Shown one piece after another: positions 33,294 to 43,998 of a DNA stretch of 64,000 nucleotides (positions are counted from its first letter, which is position 1; each line of letters starts with the position of its first letter). The DNA comes from Adiantum capillus-veneris (Eukaryota > Streptophyta > Polypodiopsida > Polypodiales > Pteridaceae), in the NCBI GenBank assembly GCA_014529385.2, contig CM043948.1:79363291-79427290 (forward strand). Reading direction: 5' to 3'. The translations under genes and the position numbers were made by a program. The notes beneath the pieces were generated by a model. That model worked only from the letters and a program-made list of their open reading frames with translations, ran no database searches and was not told the origin of the DNA.

Positions 33294-34646
33294 TCCCAGA
33301 AGTCTGTTCGGCTCGTTGTGTCATGGCCTCATGTGTGGGGTAGGTCAGACTGCCAGAGTGAATGGCAAAGCCCCTCTTCGCATGACTCATCAACTCTTGA
33401 ATAGAAGCTGACTTCTGCTCCAAGCAGTGATCTCGGATCTCTGTAGGTAGACCCAAGGTGAACCACTCAATCTGTTCTCTGAACGAGATCTCCTTGAATG
33501 AAGAGGCGGGTAGAAAAGAGCTCCAGAATCTCTCACAGTAAGCATTTATTGTATCTTTCTTGGTCATCTGAAGATGGTTCCAAGCAGCTCGTATATCGCG
33601 TTCATACTCTTGCGTCAACCAAGAAGAAATAAAAAGCTTCTTAAATTTCAGCCATTTAACTGGCGTAGTCTTGTTTAAAAGAAGCGTGGACCACCAAGGT
33701 CGAGCATTCCCCTTAAAGTAAGAGGCAGCTCTCCGAATCTTGGAGTGCTCTGAGTAGCGTCCTCCCGTGAAAGCTATGTCAAACTGCTGTATAAAAGACA
33801 AAGCCTTCGAAGCATGTGAGTATCCTGAAAAAGTGTCAAATTTGATCGAGTGTCCACCTTCCTTAAACTCTCGGACTTTCTTGCTTTTATTTTCCAGAAA
33901 GTCATACTGGTTGGCTTTATAAAAATTCTTCTTGTTCGCATAAAAGTTTCCGTCATCGGAGTTCGAACTGTTTGTAGACGAGTCCTCAGTAGAACTGTCA
34001 GTCACTGGGCGAGATTTAGTCTTCTTTGCCTTTTTCTTGCCCTTTCCGAAGCATTGTTTCTTGCTTCGCTTTTTGCCTTTTTTGTCTTCTTTGCTCGAAT
34101 CTGAAGAGCTAGAAGAACTGTCAGAAGAAGAAGAAGAAGAAGAAGAAGAAGAAGAAGAAGAACTGGGTACTCCTTCAAAGTGAACACGCTTCTTCTGTTT
34201 CTTTGCTTTGTCAAATGTCGATTGACGACCCAAATAACCTGGGAAGTCAGTGCGTTTCTTCTGCTTTTTGCCGTGCTTTTTGGCTTTCTTTTGCGCATCA
34301 AAAAGCTGAGCAATCCGTGCATCAACCACCTCTTCTAATTCCTTCTTTGAATATTTCTTGTGAGCAGAGGGTTTCTTGAGAGCGGGTTTCGGGGGTGGTG
34401 GTGTGGTTTTCAGCCACTGCTCCTGCACTTCTTGAAAAGAAGTCTCGCTCATATCTTGCAAATTTTGGGTCCTTCGCAAAATTGAGCATCATCTTTGTTG
34501 CATCGCCGATCAATTGACGACGCTCCATCTCTCGTCGCTTCGCCTGAGTAGGCAGAGGCGGGCCATACTCTGCCGAAATCTTCGTTGTGATCCCTGCCCG
34601 CATCCCCAGATGCAGAGAGAGTCGACTGATCCTTGCGTGAAGCCAT
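33088..34646 (-). pseudogene. gag of element A2
   Basis: ATG near 34644-34646 (MASRKDQ). After frameshifts, the 463-codon frame 33088-34479 covers most of Gag: KKELEEVVDARIAQLF, a run of about 14 Ser followed by further Ser/Asp, a Lys-rich block, the gag core (FIQQFDIAF through EQIEWFTLGLP) and a zinc knuckle CFGCGKHGHISAKY, in which the last Cys is replaced by Tyr. The Ser/Lys tract is shared with B and H. Confidence 0.87.
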
Positions 34647-34705
34647 AGGTGCCGCTGAAAAAAAAAATCGGGGATCGGATTTCCCGTAGAAGAGAAATCG
34701 GCCGT

Positions 34706-34718
34706 GCTCTGATACCAC
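34706..34718 (-). promoter_or_regulatory. Primer-binding site of element A2 (tRNA-iMet)
   Basis: The minus strand reads GTGGTATCAGAGC directly after the LTR end at 34719. Confidence 0.92.
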
Positions 34719-35037
34719 TGTAATAGACTTGGACACTCCAAGTCAAGAATCAATCACAACAGCACCAAATAACCACTTCAAAACAATTCACAGATCACAA
34801 TAGATTTGCACTAGCCCGGCGGAGTTCCGTGCCTAGAGATATTGGCCCCAAAGACTGGCGCCCTTTCGATATTTCTTTATGTATTAAATCAATGTCAAAG
34901 TACAAGAGAGCGGTTAGGGTTTCACTCTCAGACTCTACGTCCATATGCTCTGCAGAGTGAGCCCAAACCGCCAATTTATTTGTTTACAAGGGATGCTCAA
35001 AAGCAGAGCCACAAAAGCTTCCAAATCAAAAGCTAAA

Positions 35038-35068
<31 letters not shown>

Positions 35069-35328
35069 CTTGCCAAAGCGTAGAGAAAAAGGCATCAATT
35101 GCGTCGCTTGCTGGGCTTTTTTTCAACGCCGCAAAATCCGGAAAAATCTGTACTGCTGCCACGTGGCATTTGCCGCCAAAAAATTAGGGTTTTAGCCAGC
35201 AGTTAGGGTTAGGGTTTCCAGAAATTAGGGTTTCTGTAGATTAGGGTTTTTGGCAGAAATTAGGGTTTGTAGGAATTAGGGTTTTTGGCAGTTTCTGCTC
35301 TCGGTAGCCACGTCATCACTTTGTGAGA
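34719..35328 (-). repeat. 5' LTR of element A2
   Basis: 610 bp, from TGTAATAGACTTGG to TTTGTGAGA on the plus strand (expected GTGACA, so one base has changed). It carries the shared box (34843-34888), a short TC tract (35040-35067) and telobox repeats (35184-35291). Confidence 0.93.
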
Positions 35329-35556
35329 GGACTCGTCCTCAGATAGTTCGGACTCCGACGATCACAGATTTTACACAAAGAAGAAGCATTTCTATAAAGC
35401 CAACGAGTATGACTTCCTCGAAGATAAAAGCAAGAAAAAAAGAGAGTTTAAAGAAGGTGGACAGTTTTAAGTTTGACACTTTTTCTGGATTCCGAGATGC
35501 TTCAAGGGCTTTGGCCTTCATACAGCAGTTTGACATAGCTTTCTTTGGAGGGAATT
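35329..35556 (+). pseudogene. gag of element B, middle segment between A2 and C
   Basis: Continues the acidic/Ser stretch and then the gag core (EFKEGGQ, ALAFIQQFDIAFFGG), with a small indel near 35468. It is bounded by the A2 duplication ggact and the C duplication gaatt (35552-35556). Confidence 0.85.
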
Positions 35557-37028
35557 TGTCACGAGGACGTGGCAGTTATTAACCATGTCACAGAGATGTG
35601 GCAACTGCTAACCTTGGTTGTTGGTTTCTTTCCAATGGGATTTATTTTGAGACCCTCTTTTTGAAGTAGCAAACGGTCGGACATTGTATGGCCAATGTGA
35701 ACGGTAGATTCACCCGCAGACGGGAAGTGGTCGGCACTGGAATTCGTATGGTAAGAGGATGTCTAGGCTCAGAGCAAGATCATATAGGTCCCTCCGTCGC
35801 ACTTAGCAAGTTGGTGGATACTAGGAAGTGAACTCAATTAAGGCGTAAAGTCAAGGTGGGACTACCAACAAAAAGTATCCGACAGTTGGGCCGCATTGCA
35901 TTTTTGGATGCGGTCCCAATGAGGATAGATGGTCAGAAGACCAGTGGGAGCCCAACGGAAGCATCTCCTAAAATTTAGGGAACTGCTATTTTGGGCCACG
36001 AAATGTGTTCGCGTCATTACCTTCGGTATGACTAGGGGAACACTTTACAACTCTGCCGCGAAGTCAACTGACGCACCAGTTGAGATATTTTTAGCAGGGA
36101 AAGCCCAAACTCGGAAACTGGGTGACGTGTCAGCTTGTGAGCGATTCTGCCACTCTGGGAGGCAAAAACGAGCTGCATATCAACAAAGGGGGCGCCATTT
36201 TCAGCCACAGGCGGATTGCAACAGGTACAGAAGCTATGGAATGCTTACCTTGCCCTCTATGCACAGTATGGTGACGGGAGTGATGCCCCGCACGCTACAT
36301 ACTGCTCTCTTTCTCCCCTACGTGCAGTTATGTGATGCCCCACAAGAGGGCTACTCATTTGACTGATGTACAGTTGTGTGGGTTCATGCTTTTGTGCTGA
36401 GGCAAGAGCCTCCTTGAGCAGGAACAGGGGTAGCTAACTGCTGCTCCAAAGCAGGCACTGGTGAGGGTCATAACCTCACCGTACAGGTGCAAAATCAGCG
36501 CTGTGTATGCGCTGTAAATTCACTGTTTTTCAGCCATACGGACGCCAGGACCATTGGGAATCGTGCCCCACTGGCAGAGGACAGTTAGGGGACTGTTTGG
36601 GGCTGAAAACAGGGCAAAAACCAGTAAATACAGCGTGCTGAATTTACTGTTTTTGGACAGGAATCAGAGGGTATACGACAGTGCAAGCGAGTTCCAGCAG
36701 GGGAATTGGTTTCGCGCAAGTTTTGGGGCTGTTATGCTGCCGAAATTTGGCCAAATCAAATGGTATCTAGGTGGATACACGTGAAGGATTCCCAGGACCT
36801 TACCTTGTAATTTACCCTCCTAAAGAATAAAGAAATACCGAAAGGGGCGCCAATTTTGGGGCCTACAGGTTGTCGGCGTCTGCTTGGAGCATTCTAGCTT
36901 CCGAGCCGTGTGTGTATTCAAGTGTTAACTCCCGTCGCAGGTTCTCTTTGCAAAGTGCTCTGTGTGTGTGTTTAAAGTAAAGAATTTCGGGTGAAAGCCA
37001 ACGCCTACCGCCCTACGGGCCGGTTTCA
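35557..37028 (+). repeat. 5' LTR of element C
   Basis: TGTCACGAGG to CCGGTTTCA, 1,472 bp. The R/U5-like box (AATAAAGAAATACCG then AAAGGGGCGCC) is at 36826-36852. It lacks a 9-bp duplication present in the 3' copy (42609 region). Confidence 0.97.
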
Positions 37029-37050
37029 TGGTTCCATTGCCGGGATATCA
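37029..37050 (+). promoter_or_regulatory. Primer-binding site of element C (tRNA-Asp-like)
   Basis: TGGTTCCATTGCCGGGATAT directly after the LTR. It resembles TGGCGCCGTTGCCGGGGAT, the complement of plant tRNA-Asp, with mismatches near the 5' end. Confidence 0.6.
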
Positions 37051-37102
37051 ATCACTTTTTCCTCAAAGAGTGAGCCTGGATTGTTCAAGGTAAAGACACA
37101 CA

Positions 37103-40100
37103 GTGCAAGAACGCGGGGATTACACTATGGCCGACAAGGGGAAGGGAATTATGGAAGAGGGTTCCTCTCCAAAGGACAGGCAGGAGATTCCTATGGTTTT
37201 TGAGATTGGCGAGAGCTCACGGCCACGTCAGTCTGTACCTCCTGTCAACGTGAATGTCCCTCCAGTAGTACAAGTAGTACAGGGCTTTATGACAGGGCAA
37301 CTTGAGGATGATGCGTTTAAGACTCAGTTAGTTGCCGCGGTGAATGTCTTTTCGCAGCTGGTGCAGAATCCGAGGTTTATGGAATTCTTGCAAGCGCCAC
37401 CAGTGCAACATCAAAATAGGCAACCTACGTCGCGTACAGAGCTTGTTGAAGCTCAAGCCCAGGTACTTCATGAGGCGCAGGAGGAAAGGGAACACTCGCA
37501 TGTTGCGGAGTCGGGGGCTCCAAAGCAGGTTTCTCCCGTGCTTGAACAGGTGGCTAGAACGCCTATTCCACAGGTTATGCCAGTTCAGCCTGCCACCTTT
37601 CAGAGTCAGCATGCTGTCTTGAATGGACAGGGAGTTGGATACCAGGCTATGCACTCAGTTTTCCCACCACCCACGGTACATCCTGGGTATTTCGGGGGTG
37701 GATCAGTGTTCCAAAGTATGGCTGGTTATGCGTCTGGAAGTCAGCCGTACATGCCAGGAACAGTGTTCGGGGGTATGCAAGGCATCATGCCAAACCCCAT
37801 GTATGGTACTATCGGCATGCAGCAAGGTTTCCACGGCAACCAGGGCCAGTTTGGGGTGCCACAGGGTCATTTTGGCATGGCTGGTTTTTCTGGACAGCAG
37901 CCAGATATCGCACCTCTGACGCAAAATGTGAATGGCCAACACGTGCCGATCATGCCTAGTACAGTGCCCATGTTGCAGACCATTCCGTATGACAACTTGG
38001 GGGCACTAGAGAAGCCGAAGGCTTACAAAGAAGGTGGTGCAGCGGTAAAGTTCAGTACCTTCAGTGGTTTCGAGGATAAGACAAAGGCACTCACTTTCCT
38101 CCAGCAGTTTGATACAGCTTATGCGGGAGGGAATTTTACAGAGGCCTCGAAGGTTAGGAAAGCTGCCACTTTCTTAAAGGACAATGCGCTTACATGGTGG
38201 ACGACATTGTTAATGCAAGGACAGGCACCCGCCACTTGGGTTTACTTCAAGCAAATGTTTGCATCTGCTTGGCTATCAAATGAATTTGAAGCCGATGTCT
38301 TGACAGATTGGCACCAGCTTACGGCAGCTTCGTGCAAGAGCTTGCTGGAGTACAATAGGAGGTTTTGTAAAGCATTACTCTCAGTGACCTCCTACAGATT
38401 TGTGCCACTGACAGAGCAGATAGAGAAGTATTGTTGTGGGCTGCCTAAAGGGCTTCGCGATTACTGTACAAAGAATAGAGTGGCTACCCTTACTCAGCTT
38501 ATGGAAGTTGCGAACACTGGTCTTGCCCTGTTGAAAGGAGAGGACAATGGATTTCCGAGCAGTGATAAAGGAGGGCAGCAAAAGAAAAATTCAGCGAAGA
38601 AGCCCTTTGTGAAAACGGCTCCTGATGCGTCACAGGGGTCTGAACAGGCCACCAAAGATAAGGATTCAGCTGGGACTTCTGGAGCGCAGGCAAAGAAACA
38701 GAAAAGGAAGCCTTTTGTGCGCAAGTCGCTCGAGGAAAAGAAGGTCCTAATGGCTGAGAACAAATGCTTTATTTGCGAGCAGCCTGGTCACTTTTCTATC
38801 AATTGTCCACAAAGGAAAAGGCCAGCTGACTCAGAGGATAAAGAAGACCAGAAAGGCAAAAAGCCAAAACCCACGGCAGGTTTAGTGCCAGACATGGTGG
38901 GTGACAGGCCCAGCACAGATGCCAGTGAGTTATGCAGGGCATGGGGTAAAGTTAGAGATCAGACGACACTCATCTTCTTTGATCCAGGTGCCAAAGCCAA
39001 CTTTATCTCACCAGAGTTAGCTATGAAGCTCGGCATCAAAGCTGAAGAGATGGGGTACACAGCAGAGGCAGGGTTGGCATGTCCTGGCCACTCAGAGTGT
39101 GTTACTCCCATCATTGGAAAACTGCGTCTGCATATTCAGTCGTATGTGGACACTGAAGAGTTCTACATCATGCCGCTGGAAGGTTGTGACGCCTTGTTGG
39201 GGATCCCGTGGATGTTCCGAGTGCATGGAGTCTTGGATGCCTACAACAAAAAGATCACTGTACAGCATAGGGGCAAAACTCACATCTTGGATGTAAAGCT
39301 TAAAGGAGAGTCAGTCCCTATTGTATCTGCTTCTGCTATCACTTCTGTAATAAAGAATCATCTTTCTGTGTACTTGATTTTTGCACGTGATGTCTCAGAT
39401 AGTGATCAGTCAAATTTATCTGTGTTAGATAAAGAAAGGTCAGCATTTTTGCAAAAGTTTAGTGACTGTTTTTCTGATTCATTACCGTCGCAATTGCCGC
39501 CAGAGAGACCTGAGGACCATCGGATAGATTTGGTGCCAGGGTGTAGCCCACCAAATAGACCTCCCTACAGGGTTAGTGCGGCGCAGCAGAAAGAGATTAT
39601 GGGCCAGGTTGAGGAGTTATTAGAGAAGGGGCTGATTCAGCCTAGTTCTTCACCCTTTTGCTCCCCAGTGCTCCTAGTGCAGAAGAAGGATGGCTCATGG
39701 CGCATGTGTATTGATTACCGTGCGTTGAATAAGAATACCATCAAGAATAGGTTCCCTATTCCTCGCATTGATGATATTCTCGATCGTTTAGAGGGTGCTG
39801 CAATTTTCAGCAGGATAGACCTGAAGAGTGGGTACCATCAGATTCGTATAAGCCCAGAGGATGTGCACAAGACTGCGTTTAGAACGACATTTGGTCTTTA
39901 TGAGTTTCTAGTGATGCCGTTTGGGCTAACAAATGCTCCTGCCACGTTCAACAGAATGATGGACCGGATTTTCCGCTCGCATCAACAGTTTGTTGGAACA
40001 TTCTTCGATGACATGATTGTGTATTCGAAGAATGAAGAGGAGCATAGGCGTCACTTGACCATTGTGTTCGAAGAGCTGCGCAGTCACAGGTTACTTGTCA

Positions 40101-42346
40101 ATCCTAAGAAAAGTGAATTCTTCCTTGAAGAGATCCACTTTCTGGGCCACATAGTCTCAAAGGATGGTGTAAGAATGGATCCCGCAAAGGTCGAAGCTAT
40201 CAAGACATGGCCAGACTTGAAGACTGTGCACGATGTCAGAAGCTTCTTGGGATTGTGTTCCTACTATAGAAGGTTTATCAGAAATTTTGCAGAGATAGCA
40301 TCGCCTCTTCACGCATTGCAAAAGAAAGAGGTCACTTTCAGATGGACCCAAAAAGAGATTTCAGCTTTTAGTCTCTTAAAGGAAAAGTTGACTTCAGATC
40401 CAGTTATTGTTTTGCCAGATCTCAGGAAGTCATTTGTGGTCCAATGTGACGCGTGTGGCAGTAGCATCGGAGCAGTGCTAATGCAAGATGGACGGGTAGT
40501 AGCCTATGAAAGCCGAATTTTGCAAGGGCCAGAGAGGACTATGCAAGTCTATGAGAAAGAGCTCTTGGCCGTGATTCATGCGCTTTCTAGCTGGAAGCAC
40601 TACCTCTTAGGTGCTGATTTTGTTGTCCAAACAGATCATCAGACCTTGCGATACTTCTTGACACAGTCAAAGTTATCCGAAAAGCATATGCGATGGGCAA
40701 ACATTCTTTCCATGTTCCACTTCCAGATTATGCATGTGGAAGGCAAGAAGAATGTTGTGGCTGATGCGTTATCAAGAAAGCCACAAATTTCAGCTGTGTC
40801 AATTCCTTATCATCATGAGTTAGATGACATGAAGGAACAGTATACTGCTGATGAAGATTTTGCAAGGATCTTTGAACAGTTACAAGAGGGGCAACATCAC
40901 GAGCACTACCTCCTCAGAGACGGTTTTATGATGATGCATGGCAGACTTTGTGTCACTAGGCCACTGCGACATAAGGTCATGGAAGAGAGTCATGTCCCAC
41001 CGTATGCAGGGCATCGTGGCATTGATGCAACAGTTAAAGCGGTAGAGACGTTCTTCTATTGGCCTACCTTGAGGAGAGATGTGGATGCCTTTGTGCGAGC
41101 ATGCATAGTTTGCCAAAAGGTCAAGTTTGACAGGCAAAAGGCACCAGGGTTGTTACAACCACTGCCAATTCCGGATAAGCCATGGGAAAGCATTGCTATG
41201 GACTTTATCTTTGATCTTCCAAGGACACCAACAGGGAATGATGGTATATGGACCATTATCTGCAGGTTCAGCAAGCAGGCCCATTTTATCCCTGTCAGGA
41301 AGAAGATAAAATCTGATCAGATGGCATGCTTGTTCATGTACAATGTGTTTAAGTACCATGGTATGCCACAATCGATTATCAGTGATCGTGATCCTCGCAT
41401 GACCAGTTTGTTCTGGAGAGGATTGTTTGAGAACATGGGTACTACGCTCAAGTTCTCGTCTTCGTTTCATCCACAAACTGATGGACAGTCAGAAGAGGCC
41501 AATTCTACTGTCTTAGATCTGCTGAAATGCTATGTGTCAGATAATAAGGGCAAGTGGGAACAGTATTTGCCTATGCTTGAGTATGCGTACAATAATACGG
41601 TGCATTCGTCTACTGGCAAAGCACCTTTTGAAATTGTTGAAGGCGGCAAAAAGGTTCCTCCCATTTTGCACACAAAGGACAAGATCTTTGAGGCAGATCG
41701 ATATGTTGAGAACATGGATGAGATGTATAAGAAGATTAAAGTTGCCTTGGAGAAGACTCAGGCAAAACAGAAAAAAGCTGCTGATCGTCACTGTCGTGAA
41801 TTGCTACTATCACCTGGTGATTGGGTTCTCTTAAGGTTCGAAAAGGCAAGATTAAAGAAGATGAAGGGCAAGGAACGGCTGTTTCCTAAGCTCAGCATGC
41901 GTTACTATGGGCCTTTTCAAGTGCTTGACAAGATCAGCGATGTGGCTTACAGGCTGAAATTGCCTGATGCATGGAAGATTCATAATGCGTTTCATGTGAG
42001 TCTTCTAAGACCCTTCGTGGGTGATGTGCCAGAAGATATGCCAGTTGAGGATCAGCCAGAAGTTGAAGAACTTGATGAGATCCTAGTACCTGAGCAAGTT
42101 TTGGCACATAAGGACAGAAAAGTTAAAGGACAAGTTGCAAGACGCTATTTGGTGAAGTTCAAGAACTATCCGCCTATGGATGCAAAGTGGATGGAAGAGC
42201 ATGAACTGTCAGAGTCACCAAATGTATTGCAGCTTTACCTTGAAGCCTTTGGGTTACAGCCTACTTATGCCCCAACCCAACGTGTGCAAAGGAGGGGTAA
42301 TGATAGAGCTAGTACATCAAATGTACATATGAATTCAGTGCCATAG
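37103..42346 (+). CDS. Gag-Pol polyprotein of chromovirus C (1,747 aa, intact)
   Basis: One continuous frame encodes all retrotransposition functions. Residues about 1-300 are Gln/Gly/Pro-rich. Gag core is at about 329-470 (FLQQFDTAYAGG, EQIEKYCCGLPKGLRDYC). The zinc knuckle CFICEQPGHFSINC starts at 555. Protease FFDPGAKANFIS has Asp at 627. RT is at about 830-1010, with KSGYHQIRI, PFGLTNAPATFNRMMD and catalytic FFDD at 967-970. RNase H has DACGSSIGAVL (Asp 1116). The integrase zinc site has His at 1304 and Cys at 1334 and 1337. The integrase triad is Asp1367, Asp1428 and Glu1464, with 35 residues between the last two, as usual. GPY/F-like module is at about 1605-1645, and the chromodomain-like segment at 1660-1715. 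The start may be the ATG at 37127 (MADKGKG) rather than 37103. Expression is from the 5' LTR. Confidence 0.95.
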   Translation: MQERGDYTMADKGKGIMEEGSSPKDRQEIPMVFEIGESSRPRQSVPPVNVNVPPVVQVVQGFMTGQLEDDAFKTQLVAAVNVFSQLVQNPRFMEFLQAPPVQHQNRQPTSRTELVEAQAQVLHEAQEEREHSHVAESGAPKQVSPVLEQVARTPIPQVMPVQPATFQSQHAVLNGQGVGYQAMHSVFPPPTVHPGYFGGGSVFQSMAGYASGSQPYMPGTVFGGMQGIMPNPMYGTIGMQQGFHGNQGQFGVPQGHFGMAGFSGQQPDIAPLTQNVNGQHVPIMPSTVPMLQTIPYDNLGALEKPKAYKEGGAAVKFSTFSGFEDKTKALTFLQQFDTAYAGGNFTEASKVRKAATFLKDNALTWWTTLLMQGQAPATWVYFKQMFASAWLSNEFEADVLTDWHQLTAASCKSLLEYNRRFCKALLSVTSYRFVPLTEQIEKYCCGLPKGLRDYCTKNRVATLTQLMEVANTGLALLKGEDNGFPSSDKGGQQKKNSAKKPFVKTAPDASQGSEQATKDKDSAGTSGAQAKKQKRKPFVRKSLEEKKVLMAENKCFICEQPGHFSINCPQRKRPADSEDKEDQKGKKPKPTAGLVPDMVGDRPSTDASELCRAWGKVRDQTTLIFFDPGAKANFISPELAMKLGIKAEEMGYTAEAGLACPGHSECVTPIIGKLRLHIQSYVDTEEFYIMPLEGCDALLGIPWMFRVHGVLDAYNKKITVQHRGKTHILDVKLKGESVPIVSASAITSVIKNHLSVYLIFARDVSDSDQSNLSVLDKERSAFLQKFSDCFSDSLPSQLPPERPEDHRIDLVPGCSPPNRPPYRVSAAQQKEIMGQVEELLEKGLIQPSSSPFCSPVLLVQKKDGSWRMCIDYRALNKNTIKNRFPIPRIDDILDRLEGAAIFSRIDLKSGYHQIRISPEDVHKTAFRTTFGLYEFLVMPFGLTNAPATFNRMMDRIFRSHQQFVGTFFDDMIVYSKNEEEHRRHLTIVFEELRSHRLLVNPKKSEFFLEEIHFLGHIVSKDGVRMDPAKVEAIKTWPDLKTVHDVRSFLGLCSYYRRFIRNFAEIASPLHALQKKEVTFRWTQKEISAFSLLKEKLTSDPVIVLPDLRKSFVVQCDACGSSIGAVLMQDGRVVAYESRILQGPERTMQVYEKELLAVIHALSSWKHYLLGADFVVQTDHQTLRYFLTQSKLSEKHMRWANILSMFHFQIMHVEGKKNVVADALSRKPQISAVSIPYHHELDDMKEQYTADEDFARIFEQLQEGQHHEHYLLRDGFMMMHGRLCVTRPLRHKVMEESHVPPYAGHRGIDATVKAVETFFYWPTLRRDVDAFVRACIVCQKVKFDRQKAPGLLQPLPIPDKPWESIAMDFIFDLPRTPTGNDGIWTIICRFSKQAHFIPVRKKIKSDQMACLFMYNVFKYHGMPQSIISDRDPRMTSLFWRGLFENMGTTLKFSSSFHPQTDGQSEEANSTVLDLLKCYVSDNKGKWEQYLPMLEYAYNNTVHSSTGKAPFEIVEGGKKVPPILHTKDKIFEADRYVENMDEMYKKIKVALEKTQAKQKKAADRHCRELLLSPGDWVLLRFEKARLKKMKGKERLFPKLSMRYYGPFQVLDKISDVAYRLKLPDAWKIHNAFHVSLLRPFVGDVPEDMPVEDQPEVEELDEILVPEQVLAHKDRKVKGQVARRYLVKFKNYPPMDAKWMEEHELSESPNVLQLYLEAFGLQPTYAPTQRVQRRGNDRASTSNVHMNSVP

Positions 42347-42516
42347 ATGGAAATGGCAAAAGTATGAAGGCCTCATTAAGTCATTTGTATCTATGTATGT
42401 TACGACCTTTCTTGCGGATACATGCGATGATAAAAGAGTGTTAATAGCACAAGATCATCAGTGGCGTGTATTTATGGTATGCAATCGAGGACGTTTGCGA
42501 TTTCAAGAGGGGGGTA

Positions 42517-43998
42517 TGTCACGAGGACGTGGCAGTTATTAACCATGTCACAGAGATGTGGCAACTGCTAACCTTGGTTGTTGGTTTCTTTCCAATGGGA
42601 TTTATTTTATTTATTTTGAGACCCTCTTTTTGAAGTAGCAAACGGTCGGACATTGTATGGCCAATGTGAACGGTAGATTCACCCGCAGACGGGAAGTGGT
42701 CGGCACTGGAATTCGTATGGTAAGAGGATGTCTAGGCTCAGACCAAGATCATATAGGTCCCCCCGTCGCACTTAGCAAGTTGGTGGATACTAGGAAGTGA
42801 ACTCAATTAAGGCGTAAAGTCAAGGTGGGACTACCAACAAAAAGTATCCGACAGTTGGGCCACATTGCATTTTTGGATGCGGTCCCAATGAGGATAGATG
42901 GTCAGAAGACCAGTGGGAGCCCAACGGAAGCATCTCCTAAAATTTAGGGAACTGCTATTTTGGGCCACGAAATGTGTTCGCGTCATTACCTTCGGTATGA
43001 CTAGGGGAACACTTTACAACTCTGCCGCGAAGTCAACTGACGCACCAGTTGAGATATTTTTAGCAGGGAAAGCCCAAACTCGGAAACTGGGCGACGTGTC
43101 AGCTTGTGAGCGATTCTGCCACTCTGGGAGGCAAAAACGAGCTGCATATCAACAAAGGGGGCGCCATTTTCAGCCACAGGCGGATTGCAACAGGTACAGA
43201 AGCTATGGAATGCTTACCTTGCCCTCTATGCACAGTATGGTGACGGGAGTGATGCCCCGCACGCTACATACTGCTCTCTTTCTCCCCTACGTGCAGTTAT
43301 GTGATGCCCCACAAGAGGGCTACTCATTTGACTGATGTACAGTTGTGTGGGTTCATGCTTTTGTGCTGAGGCAAGAGCCTCCTTGAGCAGGAACAGGGGT
43401 AGCTAACTGCTGCTCCAAAGCAGGCACTGGTGAGGGTCATAACCTCACCGTACAGGTGCAAAATCAGCGCTGTGTATGCTCTGTAAATTCACTGTTTTTC
43501 AGCCATACGGACGCCAGGACCATTGGGAATCGTGCCCCACTGGCAGAGGACAGTTAGGGGACTGTTTGGGGTTGAAAACAGGGCAAAAAACCAGTAAATA
43601 CAGCGTGCTGAATTTACTGTTTTTGGACAGGAATCAGAGGGTATACGACAGTGCAAGCGAGTTCCAGCAGGGGAATTGGTTTCGCGCAAGTTTTGGGGCT
43701 GTTATGCTGCCGAAATTTGGCCAAATCAAATGGTATCTAGGTGGATACACATGAAGGATTCCCAGGACCTTACCTTGTAATTTACCCTCCTAAAGAATAA
43801 AGAAATACCGAAAGGGGCGCCAATTTTGGGGCCTACAGGTTGTCGGCGTCTGCTCGGAGCATTCTAGCTTCCGAGCCGTGTGTGTATTCAAGTGTTAACT
43901 CCCGTCGCAGGTTCTCTTTGCAAAGTGCTCTGTGTGTGTGTTTAAAGTAAAGAATTTCGGGTGAAAGCCAACGCCTACCGCCCTACGGGCCGGTTTCA
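42517..43998 (+). repeat. 3' LTR of element C
   Basis: 1,482 bp, nearly identical to the 5' LTR. The R/U5-like box is at 43795-43822. Confidence 0.97.

Larger units (their letters stand above)
17049..35328 (-). mobile_element. Gypsy chromovirus A2, inserted in B gag and split by element D
   Basis: Complete minus-strand element with the target duplication ggact (17044-17048 and 35329-35333). Its own sequence is about 6.9 kb without D (19963-31338). Order on the minus strand: 5' LTR 34719-35328, PBS 34706-34718, gag, protease, RT, RNase H (split), integrase, chromodomain, 3' untranslated region, polypurine tract and 3' LTR 17049-17744. The LTRs differ by roughly 3 percent by eye in their first 300 bp plus a microsatellite length change, so it is older than C. 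Confidence 0.95.
35557..43998 (+). mobile_element. Gypsy chromovirus C, complete and probably recent
   Basis: 8,442 bp with perfect duplication gaatt (35552-35556, 43999-44003), LTRs of 1,472 and 1,482 bp that differ by about eight substitutions and two small indels by eye, a primer-binding site, one open gag-pol ORF and a polypurine tract CAAGAGGGGGGTA (42504-42516). All parts needed for retrotransposition appear present. Confidence 0.97.

Noticed and set aside
35929-36366. 145-codon ORF present identically in both C LTRs (also 42898-43335)
   Set aside because: The LTRs are nearly identical because the insertion is recent, so a shared ORF is expected by chance. No domain or codon pattern supports a gene.
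36961-36971. GT repeats near the C LTR end as a regulatory element
   Set aside because: Very short simple repeat without other support.
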